Position numbers and translations under genes: made by a program. Of a DNA stretch of 64,000 bases, positions 30,652 to 40,485 are shown piece after piece. Within the stretch, counting starts at the first letter, position 1. Each line of letters starts with the position of its first letter. Origin of the DNA: JAFEDN01 sp963832945 (GTDB taxonomy: Bacteria; Pseudomonadota; Gammaproteobacteria; Coxiellales; Coxiellaceae); contig CAWHVV010000007.1 of NCBI GenBank assembly GCA_963832945.1, positions 1-64,000 on the forward strand. The letters are read 5' to 3'. The notes under the pieces were generated by a model, which did no database searches, had not been told where the DNA came from, and saw nothing but the letters and a program-made list of their open reading frames with translations.

Positions 30652-30967
30652 TGGCATTGAATTGAACGGTGATGAAGAGAGGCGGGTAGCCAATTGCCTG
30701 AATATCAGCATTGCTGGAGTGGAGGCCGAAACCCTGATGCTCAGTTTAACCGGTCTGGCCATATCCACAGGCTCGTCCTGCCACTCGGCATACACCACGC
30801 CTTCGCATGTTCTCACTGCGATGGGACTTTCCCCAACGCGCGCCCGCTGCGCCCTGCGGATAAGTTGCGGACGTTTCACCACCTTGGCCGACATTGATTA
30901 TGCCATCACCCATATCCGCGAAAATGTGGAACGGTTGCGGCAATTATCACCGTTATGGCCAGTATGA
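29803..30967 (+). pseudogene. Cysteine desulfurase (IscS/NifS-like), frameshifted
   Basis: The sequence starts KYLDYMASTPLDPRVLARM and continues with the PLP-enzyme landmarks FGNPSSQSHRFGW, TSGATEAINLALKGA, HVDAAQAAGKIAID and the PLP lysine in SFSAHKVYGPKGVGALY. After GGDQES the frame must shift (one surplus G at 30507-30509) to continue GLRSGTLATHQIVGMGEAF. It then goes on to the catalytic cysteine loop TGSSCHSAYTTPSHVLTAMG. Its stop overlaps the ATG of an IscU-like frame. It occupies the place of iscS downstream of trmJ. With the extra base the C-terminal third is lost, including the sulfur-carrying cysteine; a sequence error at this G-run is the main alternative. Confidence 0.85.
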
Positions 30968-31313
30968 AATATTCCTCGCAGTTGCAGCATTATTTTCATC
31001 ATCGTCATCATGGTGGCCGGTTAGAACCGGCCGGTAGCTGTTCGGTCCGCGCAGGTGGGAAACGCCGAGAATAGAGAAGTATTGGTATTGTCTGTGGAAT
31101 ACCATGACCTATATCGTGCGGGCGAGATTTCAGGCCAGCGGTTCAATCGCCCTGATTGCCGGAGGCGAATTTATTTGCGGATGGCTGGAAAATAAAACCT
31201 GGCAGGATTTGTCCCATTTAACCCCGGAACTCATCCTCGAAGCCCTGGCCCTGACAAAAATGGATATCCATGTGGCTAATTTAATCGTCACGGCTGTTAA
31301 CAAACTACTTTGA
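30964..31313 (+). pseudogene. IscU/NifU-like scaffold homologue, degraded and lacking ligand cysteines
   Basis: Starting at an ATG that overlaps the desulfurase stop (ATGA), the text MKYSSQLQHYFHHRHHGGRL resembles the N-terminus of IscU (Y-x-x-PRN-x-G-x-L). A frame change then leads to YIVRARFQASGSIALIAGGE and LTKMDIHVANLIVTAVNKLL, which align with the ARF-x-x-x-GC-x-x-AIA and HC segments of IscU. In this copy the GC position is GS and the HC position is HV, and the first cysteine region is altered. It would not bind an Fe-S cluster in the usual way. It may be a pseudogene or a diverged regulatory homologue. Confidence 0.6.
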
Positions 31314-31335
31314 TTACATCGGGGGAGGGTTGGGG

Positions 31336-31378
31336 TTCACCCTAACCCTCTCCCTGAGTACAGGGAGAGGGAATAGGA
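31336..31378. repeat. REP-type palindrome, copy 2
   Basis: TTCACCCTAACCCTCTCCCT, loop GAGTAC, then AGGGAGAGGGAATAGGA form a hairpin of the same family as 15991-16036. It lies just after the IscU-like remnant. Confidence 0.85.
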
Positions 31379-31434
31379 AGTTTAAGTCAATCGGTCAGAA
31401 TTAAATTGAAAAAGTACTAATACAAATAATGTGG

Positions 31435-31725
31435 TCATAGAATGTAATAACGGGCCAGTTTGGTGCATAGTAAGGATTTACGCGGCTTCATGGTTTTTTC
31501 TGATAATAACTTGTTTAATTTTTTCGGCATAAAGGCTTTTTTAATTTCTTTAAAATGGACTTTCTGAACCTGCGTTTTAGTGACAAAAATCAGTTCGTGG
31601 TTTTCCGGATCGTACCAGATTTTCCGGGCTTCCTGCGCACTTTTGGCTAAAATTAAAGCAATCGATTTGTCTTCCTGGTCATGCACCGAGTATAAATTTC
31701 TTAATCTTTCTTTTAATTTTATCAT
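31435..31725 (-). CDS. Small basic protein, unknown function
   Basis: The 96 aa product is lysine-rich (MIKLKERLRNLYSVHDQEDK, then KKAFMPKKLNKLLSEKTMKP). A hydrophobic middle strand (NHELIFVTKTQVQKVHFKEI) fits a small alpha/beta domain. AAAAGG lies seven bases before the ATG. The frame is intact although neighbouring genes are broken. No family is recognised and there is no signal peptide. It is transcribed away from ald. Confidence 0.6.
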   Translation of the reverse strand: MIKLKERLRNLYSVHDQEDKSIALILAKSAQEARKIWYDPENHELIFVTKTQVQKVHFKEIKKAFMPKKLNKLLSEKTMKPRKSLLCTKLARYYIL

Positions 31726-31882
31726 AAAGTTACCTTTTATTATTAATATATTACATTAATAATTATAGGCCAGCTTGCGCCTCTGTGAAAATAATTTAAT
31801 CCCCCCGAATTGCCGTATCTCAGTTGACGTTGTGGCAGTTTAGGGGCACAGTAGGGCATTTTTAACATTTGGAGATTCCAAC

Positions 31883-33000
31883 ATGATCATCGGGGTACCT
31901 GTTGAGGTAAAAATAAAAGAATTCAGGGTGGGTTTAACGCCTGCCAGTGTCCGCGAACTGACCGGTTTTCACCATCATGTCATCGTCCAGACCGGACTGG
32001 GTTTTGGAATCGGCTTTAAGGACCAGGATTATATCAACGCCGGCGCCCGAATAGTGAACTCGGCTCTGGAAGTATACGCAAGGCGGAAATGATCGTAAAA
32101 GTAAAGGAACCCCAACCCAGCTGAATTTCCATTGCTTCGCGAAAACCTGATTTTATTTACCTACTTGCATCTGGCTCCAGATCCCGAACAGGCGGAAGCT
32201 CTTATGAAATCCGGCGTAATCGCCATTGCTTATGAAACTGTCACCAGCGTTCACGGTGACCTGCCATTGCTGTCACCCATGAGTCAGGTGGCAGGCCGTT
32301 TATCCATTCAGGCGGGTGCACATTGTCTGGAAAAATCCCAGGGCGGCAGTGGAATTCTATTGGGCGGCGTCCCAGGTGTGCCCCCGGGCAAGGTAATAGT
32401 TATCGGCGGCGGAGTCGTCGGCACCAACGCCATTCGTATCGCCATGGGTATGGAAGCTCAGGTCACGGTGTTGGATAAATCCTTGTACCGCTTACAGGAA
32501 CTTGATTTTCAGTTCGGCGGCCGCCTGGCGACGGCTTACGCCAGTACCGCCAATATTGAACAGTCCGTTACCGAGGCTGATCTGGTCATCGGCGCCGTGC
32601 TTATCGCCGGCGAGGCCGCGCCAAAACTGGTGACAAGCGTCCATGCTGACTCAAAATGCGTCCTGGTTCAGTCATCGTCGATGTCGCTATCGACCAGGGC
32701 GGTTGTTTTGAAACCAGCCGGGCGACCACCCACGATAATCCTACTTATCTGACTGAAAACATCGTGCATTATTGCGTTACCAATATGCCCGGCGCGGTGC
32801 CGCGCACTTCCACTTTTGCGCTGAACAACGCAACACTGCCTTTTGTCCTTCAACTGGCGAATAAAGGCTATCGCAAGGCTTTGCTGGATAACATTCATTT
32901 ACGCAATGGCTTAAATGTTTGCAGCGGCTATATTACCCACCAGGACGTCGCTAAAGATCTAAACAAGGAATACCGCCCAGCTCTGGATTGTTTGCAATAA
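31883..33000 (+). pseudogene. ald: Alanine dehydrogenase, several frameshifts
   Basis: Together the frames span a normal-length (about 370 aa) NAD-dependent alanine dehydrogenase: MIIGVPVEVKIKEFRVGLTP, MIVKVKEPQ, FPLLRENLILFTYLHLAPDP, the Rossmann motif VIVIGGGVVGTNAIRIAMGM, SVIVDVAIDQGGCFETS and NMPGAVPRTSTFALNNATLP. Frame changes occur near 32080, 32125 and 32660. GGAG precedes the ATG. The enzyme interconverts alanine and pyruvate; loss would be in line with a host-supplied amino acid diet. Confidence 0.9.
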
Positions 33001-33070
33001 AGTTAGCGGGTTTGGTAGGGAGAAGGGGCAGAATCGAGGACTTCAGGGCAACTATAAGAATCATATTCCT

Positions 33071-33298
33071 TCATGTCTTTGGCCTGATCCGCAGGCGTTT
33101 TTCCTTTTCATCGTGGCAGGATCCGTGATATCTATATATCCGGAGCCTCCAGCTTTTGCCGGAGAACATCTGCATAATGAAGCGTTGGTGCCCTCTAGTC
33201 GGCGGATTTGTTTTCGCCTGGCAACCCGTCAGGGCGCATAATACCAGCAAAAAAGCGAGGAATCCCCGCATAAATATATTCCTTAAAAACCTCATCAT
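33071..33298 (-). pseudogene. Possible small lipoprotein remnant
   Basis: The frame begins MMRFLRNIFMRGFLAFLLVL and has a lipobox-like LTGC at about residue 25. It then loses any recognisable domain and ends in basic text that looks out of frame. A short lipoprotein whose body has been frameshifted is the best reading. Nothing else is seen in 33001-33354. Confidence 0.35.
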
Positions 33299-33354
33299 AG
33301 CAAATTCTCTCTGATAATGTACTCAATTATCTAAAAATAATGCATAATGCGTCT

Positions 33355-35594
33355 ATGACAACTTATCGAAAAAAAGATCCCTTTAGGAGAGCGGGAAGCT
33401 GCTGAATATGAACACCCTGTCGCCAGCCGGGAATTTATTATCCAATATTTAGCGGAAGAAGGACGCCCGCTGGGCTGGCACGCGCTTTGCGAGGGCTTAA
33501 CGTAAAACTGAAGAAGAGCAGGAAGGCTTGCGGCGGCGTTTAAAAGCCATGGTGCGTGATGGTCAATTGATGAGAAACCGCCGCGGCAGTTATGCCCTGG
33601 TGCAACAAATGGAACTGGTGCCGGGCACGGATTCAGGCCCACCGCGATGGTTTTGGGTTTTTAATTCCCGACAATGGTGGACGCCGATATTTTTTTACCC
33701 GCCCGGGAAATGGACGCCGTTTTTAATGACGACCGGGTACTGGTCCGGGTAACGGGCATCGACTCCAAAGGCCGGCGCGAAGGGCAAATTGCGGAAATTG
33801 TTGAACATAACACCCATCAGGTCGTAGGAAAATATCGCGAAGAAAATGGCATTGCCTTTGTCGATCCCGATAATAAATTGATCACTCAGGATATTATCAT
33901 CCCTGAAAATCAGCGCGCCGACGCTCAAGAATGGTCAATTTGTCATGGTGGAGATTATTGCGCAACCGACCAAACGCCGCCAGCCTTTAGGCAAAGTGAT
34001 TGAAATATTAGGCGATCAGACTGACTCCCGGGCATGGAAGTAGAGCTGGCGATCCGCTCGCATAATTTACCGTTTGTGTGGCCGGAAGCGTATTAAATGA
34101 AGCGCAAAAATTTCCCAGTGAAGTGAATTTGTCCGAGCATGACGGTCAGCAACTATACTGACTTGCGCCATTTACCGTTTGTGACTATTGACGGTGAAGA
34201 CGCCAAAGATTTCGATGACGCGGTTTTTTGTCAGCGTCTAAACGACAAAGCCAACAGCGGCTGGCGGCTTGACTGGTCGCTATCGCGGATGTTGCCGAAT
34301 ACGTAAAACCAGGCAGCGCCCTTGGACGCTGAAGCCAAAATCGCGGCAATTCAGTCTATTTTCCTAATAAAGTGTTACCCATGTTACCTGAAACACTCTC
34401 CAACGGCTTATGTTCCTTAAAACCGAATGTTGATCGGCTTGTCCTGGTATGTGAAATGAAGATAGACGCGCAGGGCGTCGTGTCAGATTATCAATTTTAC
34501 GAAGGGATCATCCATTCTCAAGCGCGCTTGACTTATACTCAAGTTGCGAATATGCTGGAAAACCCCACGTCAGGCTCCGCCAGGAAATTTTCCCGCATAT
34601 TAAAGAATTTAATGAGCTTTTTAAAAAACTACTCCGGCAACGGCAGTTGCGCGGCGCCATTGATTTCGATACTGTGGAAACGAAAATTGTTTTTGGTCAA
34701 AAAGGCAAGATTGAGCGCATAGTTCCGCAATCACCGCACGGTCGCGCATCGCATGATTGAAGAGGCGATGCTGCTTGCGAATGTCTGTGCCGCGCAGTTT
34801 CTGCTGAAAAGCAGAATCGCCACGCTTTATCGGGTTCATGGCGGACCGGAACCGCAACGTTTGATGTCCGTTGCGCGATTTTCTGAAACCTTTTAATTTG
34901 CGCCTCAGCGGCGGAAAAAAACCCAGCTCCTAAAGATTATGCTAAATTAATCGAACGAATCAGTCGACAGACCGGATTCTCATTTATTACAGACCGTGTT
35001 GTTGCGTTCTTTACGCCAGGCCGTTTATTCCCCTGAAAATACCGGACATTTCGGTTTGGCTTATGACGCCTATACTCATTTTACTTCGCCGATCCGGCGT
35101 TATCCGGATCTGCTGGTCCATCGTGGCATTAAACATTTGATCCTTAAAAAATCTCCTAAAGAATTTTTATACAATCAGAAATTAATGCAGGAAATACGGC
35201 GAACATTGCTCAACTTCCGAACGCCGCGCGGATTTGGCGACTCGCGATGCCGTCGACTGGTTAAAATGCGAATACATGTTGAAGCAGACAGGGGCAAATC
35301 TGTCAGGGCATTATCAGCGACGTCACCGGATTCGGCGTATTTGTTGAATTGAATGATATTTATATTCAGGGCTTATTGCACATTACCGCATTGAAAAATG
35401 ATTATTACCATTATGAAGCATCCAATTATTTGTTACAGGGACGGCAAACCGGTCATACTTATCGATTAGGAGATCCGATTGAAGTTTTAGTCGCCCGGGT
35501 CGATTTAGACAAACGGACCATTGATTTTGAATTACCCGAAAAGGCCGTGATAAACCGGCCGAGAAGACCCAAGAAAAAACGCAGGAAACGCTAA
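33355..35594 (+). pseudogene. rnr: Ribonuclease R, heavily frameshifted
   Basis: Fragments in all three frames line up in order with RNase R: DPF at the N-terminus followed one frame later by EREAAEYEHPVASREFIIQY, the winged-helix piece RRRLKAMVRDGQLMRNRRGS, a cold-shock part (VFNDDRVLVRVTGIDSKGRR), VTIDGEDAKDFDDAV of the RNB active site, LPMLPETLSNGLCSL, YTHFTSPIRRYPDLLVHRGI and the S1 tail IQGLLHITALKNDYYHYEA. More than six frame changes are needed, so no functional 3'-5' exonuclease can be made. The stop overlaps the next frame's ATG. Confidence 0.92.
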
Positions 35595-36415
35595 TGCCCG
35601 CAAATCTGGATTGGCAACAGATTAAAGTTATTGTTACCGGAACGGCGACGGGATGCGAACAAAAGTGATTACGGTCACGTTCTGGTCGCCGGGGGCGATT
35701 ACGGTATGGGTGGCGCCGTGCGCATGGCTGCGGAAGCAGCGCTGCGGGTCGGGGCCGGTTTGGTCAGCGTTGCCACGCGCCCCGAGCACGTTCCCATCGT
35801 CAATAGTTGCCGTCCGGAAATCATGTGTCATCAAATCAATACGCCGGAAGATCTGGACCCTTTAATTGCCCGCGCTACTGTATTAGTCATTGGCCCCGGG
35901 CTCGGCAAGCGCGAATGGTCAAGAAATTTATTTAATAAATTACTGCAAACCCCGCTGCCAAAAATAATCGACGCCGATGGCCTGAACTTACTGGCGGAAA
36001 CCGGTTATCGGAATGAGGACTGGATTTTAACTCCGCATCCTGGAGAAGCCGCCGTTTATTAAAATGCACGATTCCGCAGATTCAGGAAGGTCGTCCGGCT
36101 GCGGTCACTTGTCTGCAGAAACAATATGGCGGTGTGATCGTACTGAAAGGCGCGGGAACGCTCATTCAGGGCGACGAGCCGCAACCCTCACTCTGTGCCG
36201 CCGGAAATCCAGGTATGGCCAGCGGCGGCATGGGCGACGTACTCAGCGGCGTCATTGGCGGGCTGGTGGCGCAAAAACTTTCACTACTATCCGCCGCACA
36301 GTCCGGGGTGCTGATTCATTCACTAGCCGCCGATATGGCTGCGGCAAATGACGGTGAGCGGGGTCTCTTGGCTTGCGACCTGTTACCCTATTTGCGTAGT
36401 CTGGTAAATCCTTAA
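35594..36415 (+). pseudogene. nnrD: ADP-dependent NAD(P)H-hydrate dehydratase domain (NnrD/YjeF C-terminal), frameshifted
   Basis: The domain repairs hydrated NAD(P)H. Pieces in order: MPANLDWQQIKV (frame 1), LPERRRDANKSDYGHVLVAG (frame 2, with VAGGDYGMGGAVRMAAEAAL), VLVIGPGLGKREW, IIDADGLNLLA, LTPHPGEAA, then after another shift LLKCTIPQIQEGRPAAVTCL and AAGNPGMASGGMGDVLSGVI (the ADP/Mg site). At least two frameshifts (near 35630 and 36055) are needed. There is no sign of the epimerase (NnrE) half. The next gene, tsaE, follows directly as in many gammaproteobacteria. Confidence 0.88.
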
Positions 36416-36416
36416 T

Positions 36417-36866
36417 ATGCAAGAATATTTTTTAAGTGACGAAGCGGCCATGTTAAAAATGGGCGCGGAGCTGGCGCCGGCTTGTCAGGCGGGAGTCATT
36501 ATTTATCTCCACGGACCTCTGGGCGCAGGGAAAACGACTTTAGTGCGCGGCATTCTCAGAGCGAGGGGATATTTGGGAGCGATCAAAAGCCCAACCTACA
36601 CGCTGGTGGAAAGTTATGAACTTGATCAGGCGCGATTCTTCCATTTTGATTTATACCGGTTGCGGAATCCTCAGGAGTTATGGGATATTGGTTTGGAGGA
36701 TTATCTGCAGCCTGACGCTGTGTGTTTATTCGAGTGGCCGGAAAAAGCTGCGGAAATCTTGCCAAAAGCGGATATTTCCTGCACGATAGAAATCCCCGCG
36801 GATGGTATTGGCCGTAAGATTATTATCAGAGGGAATGTGCAACGTGATAAAAAGGTGTTGTCGTAA
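36417..36866 (+). CDS. tsaE: tRNA threonylcarbamoyladenosine biosynthesis ATPase TsaE
   Basis: The 149 aa product is normal size. It has the Walker A LHGPLGAGKTTLVRGILRA, the family motif SPTYTLVESYE, FHFDLYRLRNPQEL, and CLFEWPEKA. TsaE acts with TsaB and TsaD to make t6A37 in ANN-decoding tRNAs. It sits in the conserved nnrD-tsaE-amidase-mutL-miaA order, and its 3' end overlaps the amidase start. Confidence 0.95.
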   Translation: MQEYFLSDEAAMLKMGAELAPACQAGVIIYLHGPLGAGKTTLVRGILRARGYLGAIKSPTYTLVESYELDQARFFHFDLYRLRNPQELWDIGLEDYLQPDAVCLFEWPEKAAEILPKADISCTIEIPADGIGRKIIIRGNVQRDKKVLS

Positions 36867-37992
36867 GTTAGTGATCATGCTCGTGGCTTTGTTATGCCCA
36901 CTCGCTGCTTTAGCGGAATCGGTCACTTTAACCGCCGTTTCCCGTAATCCAAAAACACGGGCGTGGAATGTTCAGTTTAGCAGTCATTCGCCGGTCAAAA
37001 TTCATCATTTTACCTTATCGAATCCTGAGCGTTTAGTCATTGACGTAACGGGGGCCGCCGCTTTTTTAAATCGTGTCGGTCAGAGTAGCCTCAAAAGTTC
37101 ACCCATCAAAAAAATCCGCAGCTTTGCGCCGTCAGCGCACGCGCTGCGCATCGTTCTCGATTTAAAATCGGGAACGACATCGGACATGCTGCAACTGTTA
37201 TTTCAGTCAGCAGCCATCAAGGCGCCTCGGGTTGAAATCAGCTCCGTCGCTCCCCGGCCCCGCGAAATTATCGTCGTCATCGATCCGGGGCATGGCGGTA
37301 AAGACCCTGGCGCCACCGGTCCCAAAAAAATTCATGAGAAAGAAGTGGTACTGAATATCGCCAAAAAACTACAACGACTCATAGATCAACAACCGGGATT
37401 TAAAGCTATCCTGACTCGCGATGGCGATTATTATTTAACATTGCGTGAACGATTAACCATTGCGCGGAAGCATAAGGCGGATATGTTTATCGCCATTCAC
37501 GCAGACGCTTATCCGGATCCTTTAGCGCATGGCTTTTCAGTATTTGCCCTGTCGCAACGCGGCGCCACCAGCGAAGCCGCCCGATGGCTGGCGGCCCGGG
37601 AAAATCAGTCTGAACTGATGGGCGGGGTGGATTTAGGCGATAAAGGCGATATGTTACGCTCCGTATTAATTAACCTGTCGCAAACCGCGACCATTCAGGC
37701 CAGTCTTTCCATAGGCCAAAATTTGCTGGATCATGTTCATGGATTCGCGCATTTACATCACACTCACATGGAACAGGCGGCATTTGTGGTTCTAAAATCT
37801 CCCGATATACCTTCTTTACTGGTTGAAACCGGTTTTTTATCTAATTTTCATGAAGAAGAAAAATTGCGCAGTAGCGGTTACCAGCTTGATTTGGCCCAGG
37901 CGATGATGCTGGGGGTTAAACAATATTTCACCCAACGCCCGCCGCCGGGAACGTGGCTGGCCTTGAGAGACAACCATCATAAAAATATCTAA
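36835..37992 (+). CDS. N-acetylmuramoyl-L-alanine amidase (AmiC/AmiB type)
   Basis: This periplasmic hydrolase splits septal peptidoglycan during daughter-cell separation. A signal peptide (MLVALLCPLAALAES, cleavage after ALA) is followed by an AMIN domain (about residues 30-130: AWNVQFSSHSPVKIHHFTLS). A zinc amidase_3 domain comes next: VIDPGHGGKDPGATGP, glutamate in HEKEVVLNIAKKL, IAIHADAYPDP and the C-terminal catalytic glutamate in SLLVETGFLSN. The start ATG at 36835 lies within the end of tsaE behind GAGGG. At 385 aa it lacks the LysM repeats seen in E. coli AmiB. The frame is intact. Confidence 0.93.
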   Translation: MCNVIKRCCRKLVIMLVALLCPLAALAESVTLTAVSRNPKTRAWNVQFSSHSPVKIHHFTLSNPERLVIDVTGAAAFLNRVGQSSLKSSPIKKIRSFAPSAHALRIVLDLKSGTTSDMLQLLFQSAAIKAPRVEISSVAPRPREIIVVIDPGHGGKDPGATGPKKIHEKEVVLNIAKKLQRLIDQQPGFKAILTRDGDYYLTLRERLTIARKHKADMFIAIHADAYPDPLAHGFSVFALSQRGATSEAARWLAARENQSELMGGVDLGDKGDMLRSVLINLSQTATIQASLSIGQNLLDHVHGFAHLHHTHMEQAAFVVLKSPDIPSLLVETGFLSNFHEEEKLRSSGYQLDLAQAMMLGVKQYFTQRPPPGTWLALRDNHHKNI

Positions 37993-37998
37993 TTTACT

Positions 37999-39861
37999 AT
38001 GGACAGAATAAAAATCTTATCGCCGTTGCTGGCAAACCAGATTGCCGCGGGAGAAGTAGTGGAACGGCCGGCTTCGGTGGTTAAAGAATTGGTCGAAAAC
38101 AGCCTGGATGCCGGCGCCACCCAAATCAGCGTGGATATTCGCCAGGGCGGGCAGGAGCTGATTCGCATTCGCGATAACGGGAGCGGCATTCTTAAAGAGG
38201 ATTTACCGCTGGCGTTGGCGCGCCACGCCACCAGTAAAATCGCACAGCTCAGCGATCTGGAATCCGTCGCCAGTTTGGGATTTCGGGGCGAGGCCTTGGC
38301 CAGTATCAGCGCGGTTTCGCGGCTGAAACTCTCATCCAGACATTGCAGTTCCGATACCGCCTGGCTCCTGCGCGCCGACGCTGAAAATCCAGATCCGGAG
38401 CCCGTGGCCCATCCGCCCGGCACCACCATTGAAGTCCAGGATTTATTTTTTAATACCCCGGCGCGCCGGAAATTTTTGCGCCAGCCTAAAACCGAATTCG
38501 AACATATCGAAGCCGTGATCCATAAATTGGCGCTCAGTCGCCTTGATGCCGGATTCCAGTTAACTCACAATCAGCGGTCAGTGTTTTCGGTAAATCCCGC
38601 TTTGACTCAGGCCGCCTGCGAGCAGCGGGTGGCGGCGGTTTTGGGCGCAGCCTTTATGGAGCAGGCGATATCGGTCGAATTCACCTCCGGAAATTTGACT
38701 CTGCGTGGCTGGTTAGCGTTGCCGGATTTCAATCGCAGCCAGGCGGATATGCAATACTGGTATTTAAACGGCCGCTATGTCCGCGACAAATTATTGACAC
38801 ACGCCGTCCGGGAGGCGTACGAAGACGTGCTATTCAACGGCCGTTATCCGGCTTACGTGCTGTATTTAATTTGTGATCCACAACAGGTGGATGTCAATGT
38901 GCATCCGACCAAACACGAGGTGCGTTTTCGCGACAGCCGCACGGTTCACCAATTTATTGTCCACACCGTGCATGAAGCGTTAGAGGACATTCGACCGGGG
39001 TTAACGACTTCACCGCAGAAAGAAATCATCATTGCGAGTAAACCACCCAAAAAAAATGGGGAAATATCAGAAATGACGCTCTATTCCTCCCTCGCCCCCG
39101 TACTCGGGGGAGAGGGTCGGGGTGAGGGGGCTCAAAATTTAACAGACGATACTTCCAGGAATCGGCAAAGCTTCGCGCAGGATATAAAAATAGCAGCGGC
39201 GCATAAAATCGTCCCGCATCAGCATCCGCTGACGTTCACCGTTGCCGAGCCGGCGCCGCACTATCACGCGGCGCCGGCGCCCTCTTTGGGAACCGCATTG
39301 GCGCAGTTACGCAATACCTATATTTTGGCCCAAAATGAGCAGGGATTAGTGATTGTGGATATCCACGCCGCGCACGAGCGTCTGACCTATGAAAAAATGA
39401 AACAGGAACAGCGGGAGGAGGGCGTAATCACCCAGCCGTTGTTAGTACCTATCAACCTGTCGTTGAGCCGTCAGGAATATTCGGTCTGGGAAAAATATCA
39501 ATCGAATTTATCCGCAACGGGTATTATTACCGAAGCCTTGGGTCCGGAAACTATTCTGGTGCGGGAAATACCGGTGTTATTACAAAAAACCGATATCGCC
39601 CAAATTGTTCGCGACGTGCTGGCGGATTTAATCGTTCACGCCCAAAGCGTGCGTGTGAACGACACGCTTAATGAAATCCTCGGCAATATCGCCTGCCGCC
39701 AATCCATCCGCGCCAATTATTCACTGACCATTATTGAAATGAACGCCCTTTTACGGCAAATGGAGCAAACCCCCAACAGCGGCTACTGCAATCACGGCCG
39801 CCCCACCTGGAAACAAATCCCGTGGATCGAACTGGATAAATTCTTCCTCAGAGGCCGATGA
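37999..39861 (+). CDS. mutL: DNA mismatch repair protein MutL with repeats in its linker
   Basis: MutL couples MutS mismatch recognition to downstream processing. The 620 aa product has the GHKL ATPase motifs: IAAGEVVERPASVVKELVEN, DNGSGI, RHATSKI, GFRGEALASI. The C-terminal dimerisation domain has QNEQGLVIVDIHAAHERLTY, ACRQSIRAN and CNHGRPTWKQI. The linker (about residues 360-400) is partly made of a REP-type palindrome (encoding APVLGGEGRGEGAQN) and a stretch resembling the dispersed repeat (FAQDIKIA). Both keep the frame open. Spacing to the amidase is six bases. Confidence 0.95.
   Translation: MDRIKILSPLLANQIAAGEVVERPASVVKELVENSLDAGATQISVDIRQGGQELIRIRDNGSGILKEDLPLALARHATSKIAQLSDLESVASLGFRGEALASISAVSRLKLSSRHCSSDTAWLLRADAENPDPEPVAHPPGTTIEVQDLFFNTPARRKFLRQPKTEFEHIEAVIHKLALSRLDAGFQLTHNQRSVFSVNPALTQAACEQRVAAVLGAAFMEQAISVEFTSGNLTLRGWLALPDFNRSQADMQYWYLNGRYVRDKLLTHAVREAYEDVLFNGRYPAYVLYLICDPQQVDVNVHPTKHEVRFRDSRTVHQFIVHTVHEALEDIRPGLTTSPQKEIIIASKPPKKNGEISEMTLYSSLAPVLGGEGRGEGAQNLTDDTSRNRQSFAQDIKIAAAHKIVPHQHPLTFTVAEPAPHYHAAPAPSLGTALAQLRNTYILAQNEQGLVIVDIHAAHERLTYEKMKQEQREEGVITQPLLVPINLSLSRQEYSVWEKYQSNLSATGIITEALGPETILVREIPVLLQKTDIAQIVRDVLADLIVHAQSVRVNDTLNEILGNIACRQSIRANYSLTIIEMNALLRQMEQTPNSGYCNHGRPTWKQIPWIELDKFFLRGR
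39082..39132. repeat. REP-type palindrome inside mutL, copy 3
   Basis: CCTCCCTCGCCCCCGTACTC and GGGGGAGAGGGTCGGGGTGA correspond, in reverse orientation, to the REP hairpins at 15991 and 31336. It is located in the inter-domain linker and is translated without a stop. The following bases to about 39200 resemble the AGCGCAGGATATAAA block of the dispersed repeat. Confidence 0.8.
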
Positions 39862-40197
39862 TTAAATATTTAGCCATAACTTAAGGGATTGATCGACCGC
39901 CTGCCGTTCTGATTTGGTTATGAAGCCTATTTTTTCGCGGATTTTTTCCCTTTTAACAGCAGTAATTTTGTCGATCATAATTTGAGAATTTATTTGAAGA
40001 CCATTTTCCGGGGAAGGGGATAATAAAATTCGAAACAGGGGCGTCTCTACCAAATGAGAAGTGATAGGACAGATAGCCAGACTGGAATGAGTCGCATTAA
40101 ACAAATCAGACTGTACGACCAAAGCCGGGCGTCCTTTTCCATAATCTCCCTGTACGACACAGATCACAATATCCCCGCGGATAATATCTATCGCCAT
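39862..40197 (-). CDS. MazF/PemK-type toxin, antisense between mutL and miaA
   Basis: The 111 aa product has MazF family features: IIRGDIVICVVQGDYGKGRP, ALVVQSDLFN, ICPITSHL and NSQIMIDKITAVKREKIREK. Family members are mRNA-cleaving toxins. The start overlaps the end of the upstream ribbon-helix-helix gene by ten bases. The stop abuts the mutL stop on the opposite strand. It is unrelated in detail to the MazF at 20979. Confidence 0.9.
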   Translation of the reverse strand: MAIDIIRGDIVICVVQGDYGKGRPALVVQSDLFNATHSSLAICPITSHLVETPLFRILLSPSPENGLQINSQIMIDKITAVKREKIREKIGFITKSERQAVDQSLKLWLNI

Positions 40198-40439
40198 CCT
40201 GAATCATCCATTTCGTCTTCCCAACCGCCTTCTTCCAGTTGATCGGCCTGGCTCGCATGTAATGACTGCTTGCGCGCTTCTTCAACCAGTTTTAGATTAA
40301 GCACTTGATTTATATATTCTTCCAAAGCCTGCGTGATAATCCAGTTTTTTCCACGATGCAACAAATGACTGGCCTGCTCTAATTGTTGCCGCAGGTGAGG
40401 CGATAGTCTGATACTGGTGGTTTCGCTTCGCGCCATCAT
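40188..40439 (-). CDS. Ribbon-helix-helix (CopG-type) antitoxin
   Basis: The 83 aa product starts MMARSETTSIRLSPHLRQQL, a ribbon-helix-helix strand and helix, then HRGKNWIITQALEEYINQVL. It ends in an acidic tail (EEGGWEDEMDDSGW) suited to bind a basic toxin. Such antitoxins normally repress their own operon. It precedes the MazF-type toxin with overlapping frames. The pair interrupts the conserved mutL-miaA junction and is followed by a palindromic repeat. Confidence 0.88.
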   Translation of the reverse strand: MMARSETTSIRLSPHLRQQLEQASHLLHRGKNWIITQALEEYINQVLNLKLVEEARKQSLHASQADQLEEGGWEDEMDDSGWR

Positions 40440-40485
40440 AATACTCCGGTTATTTGCAACACAAAGTATTGCATATTAAGATGTT

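Noticed and set aside
31883..33000. NAD(P) transhydrogenase alpha subunit instead of alanine dehydrogenase
   Set aside because: The families are related, but the length and the segments FPLLRENLILFTYLHLA and NMPGAVPRTSTFALNNATLP fit alanine dehydrogenase.
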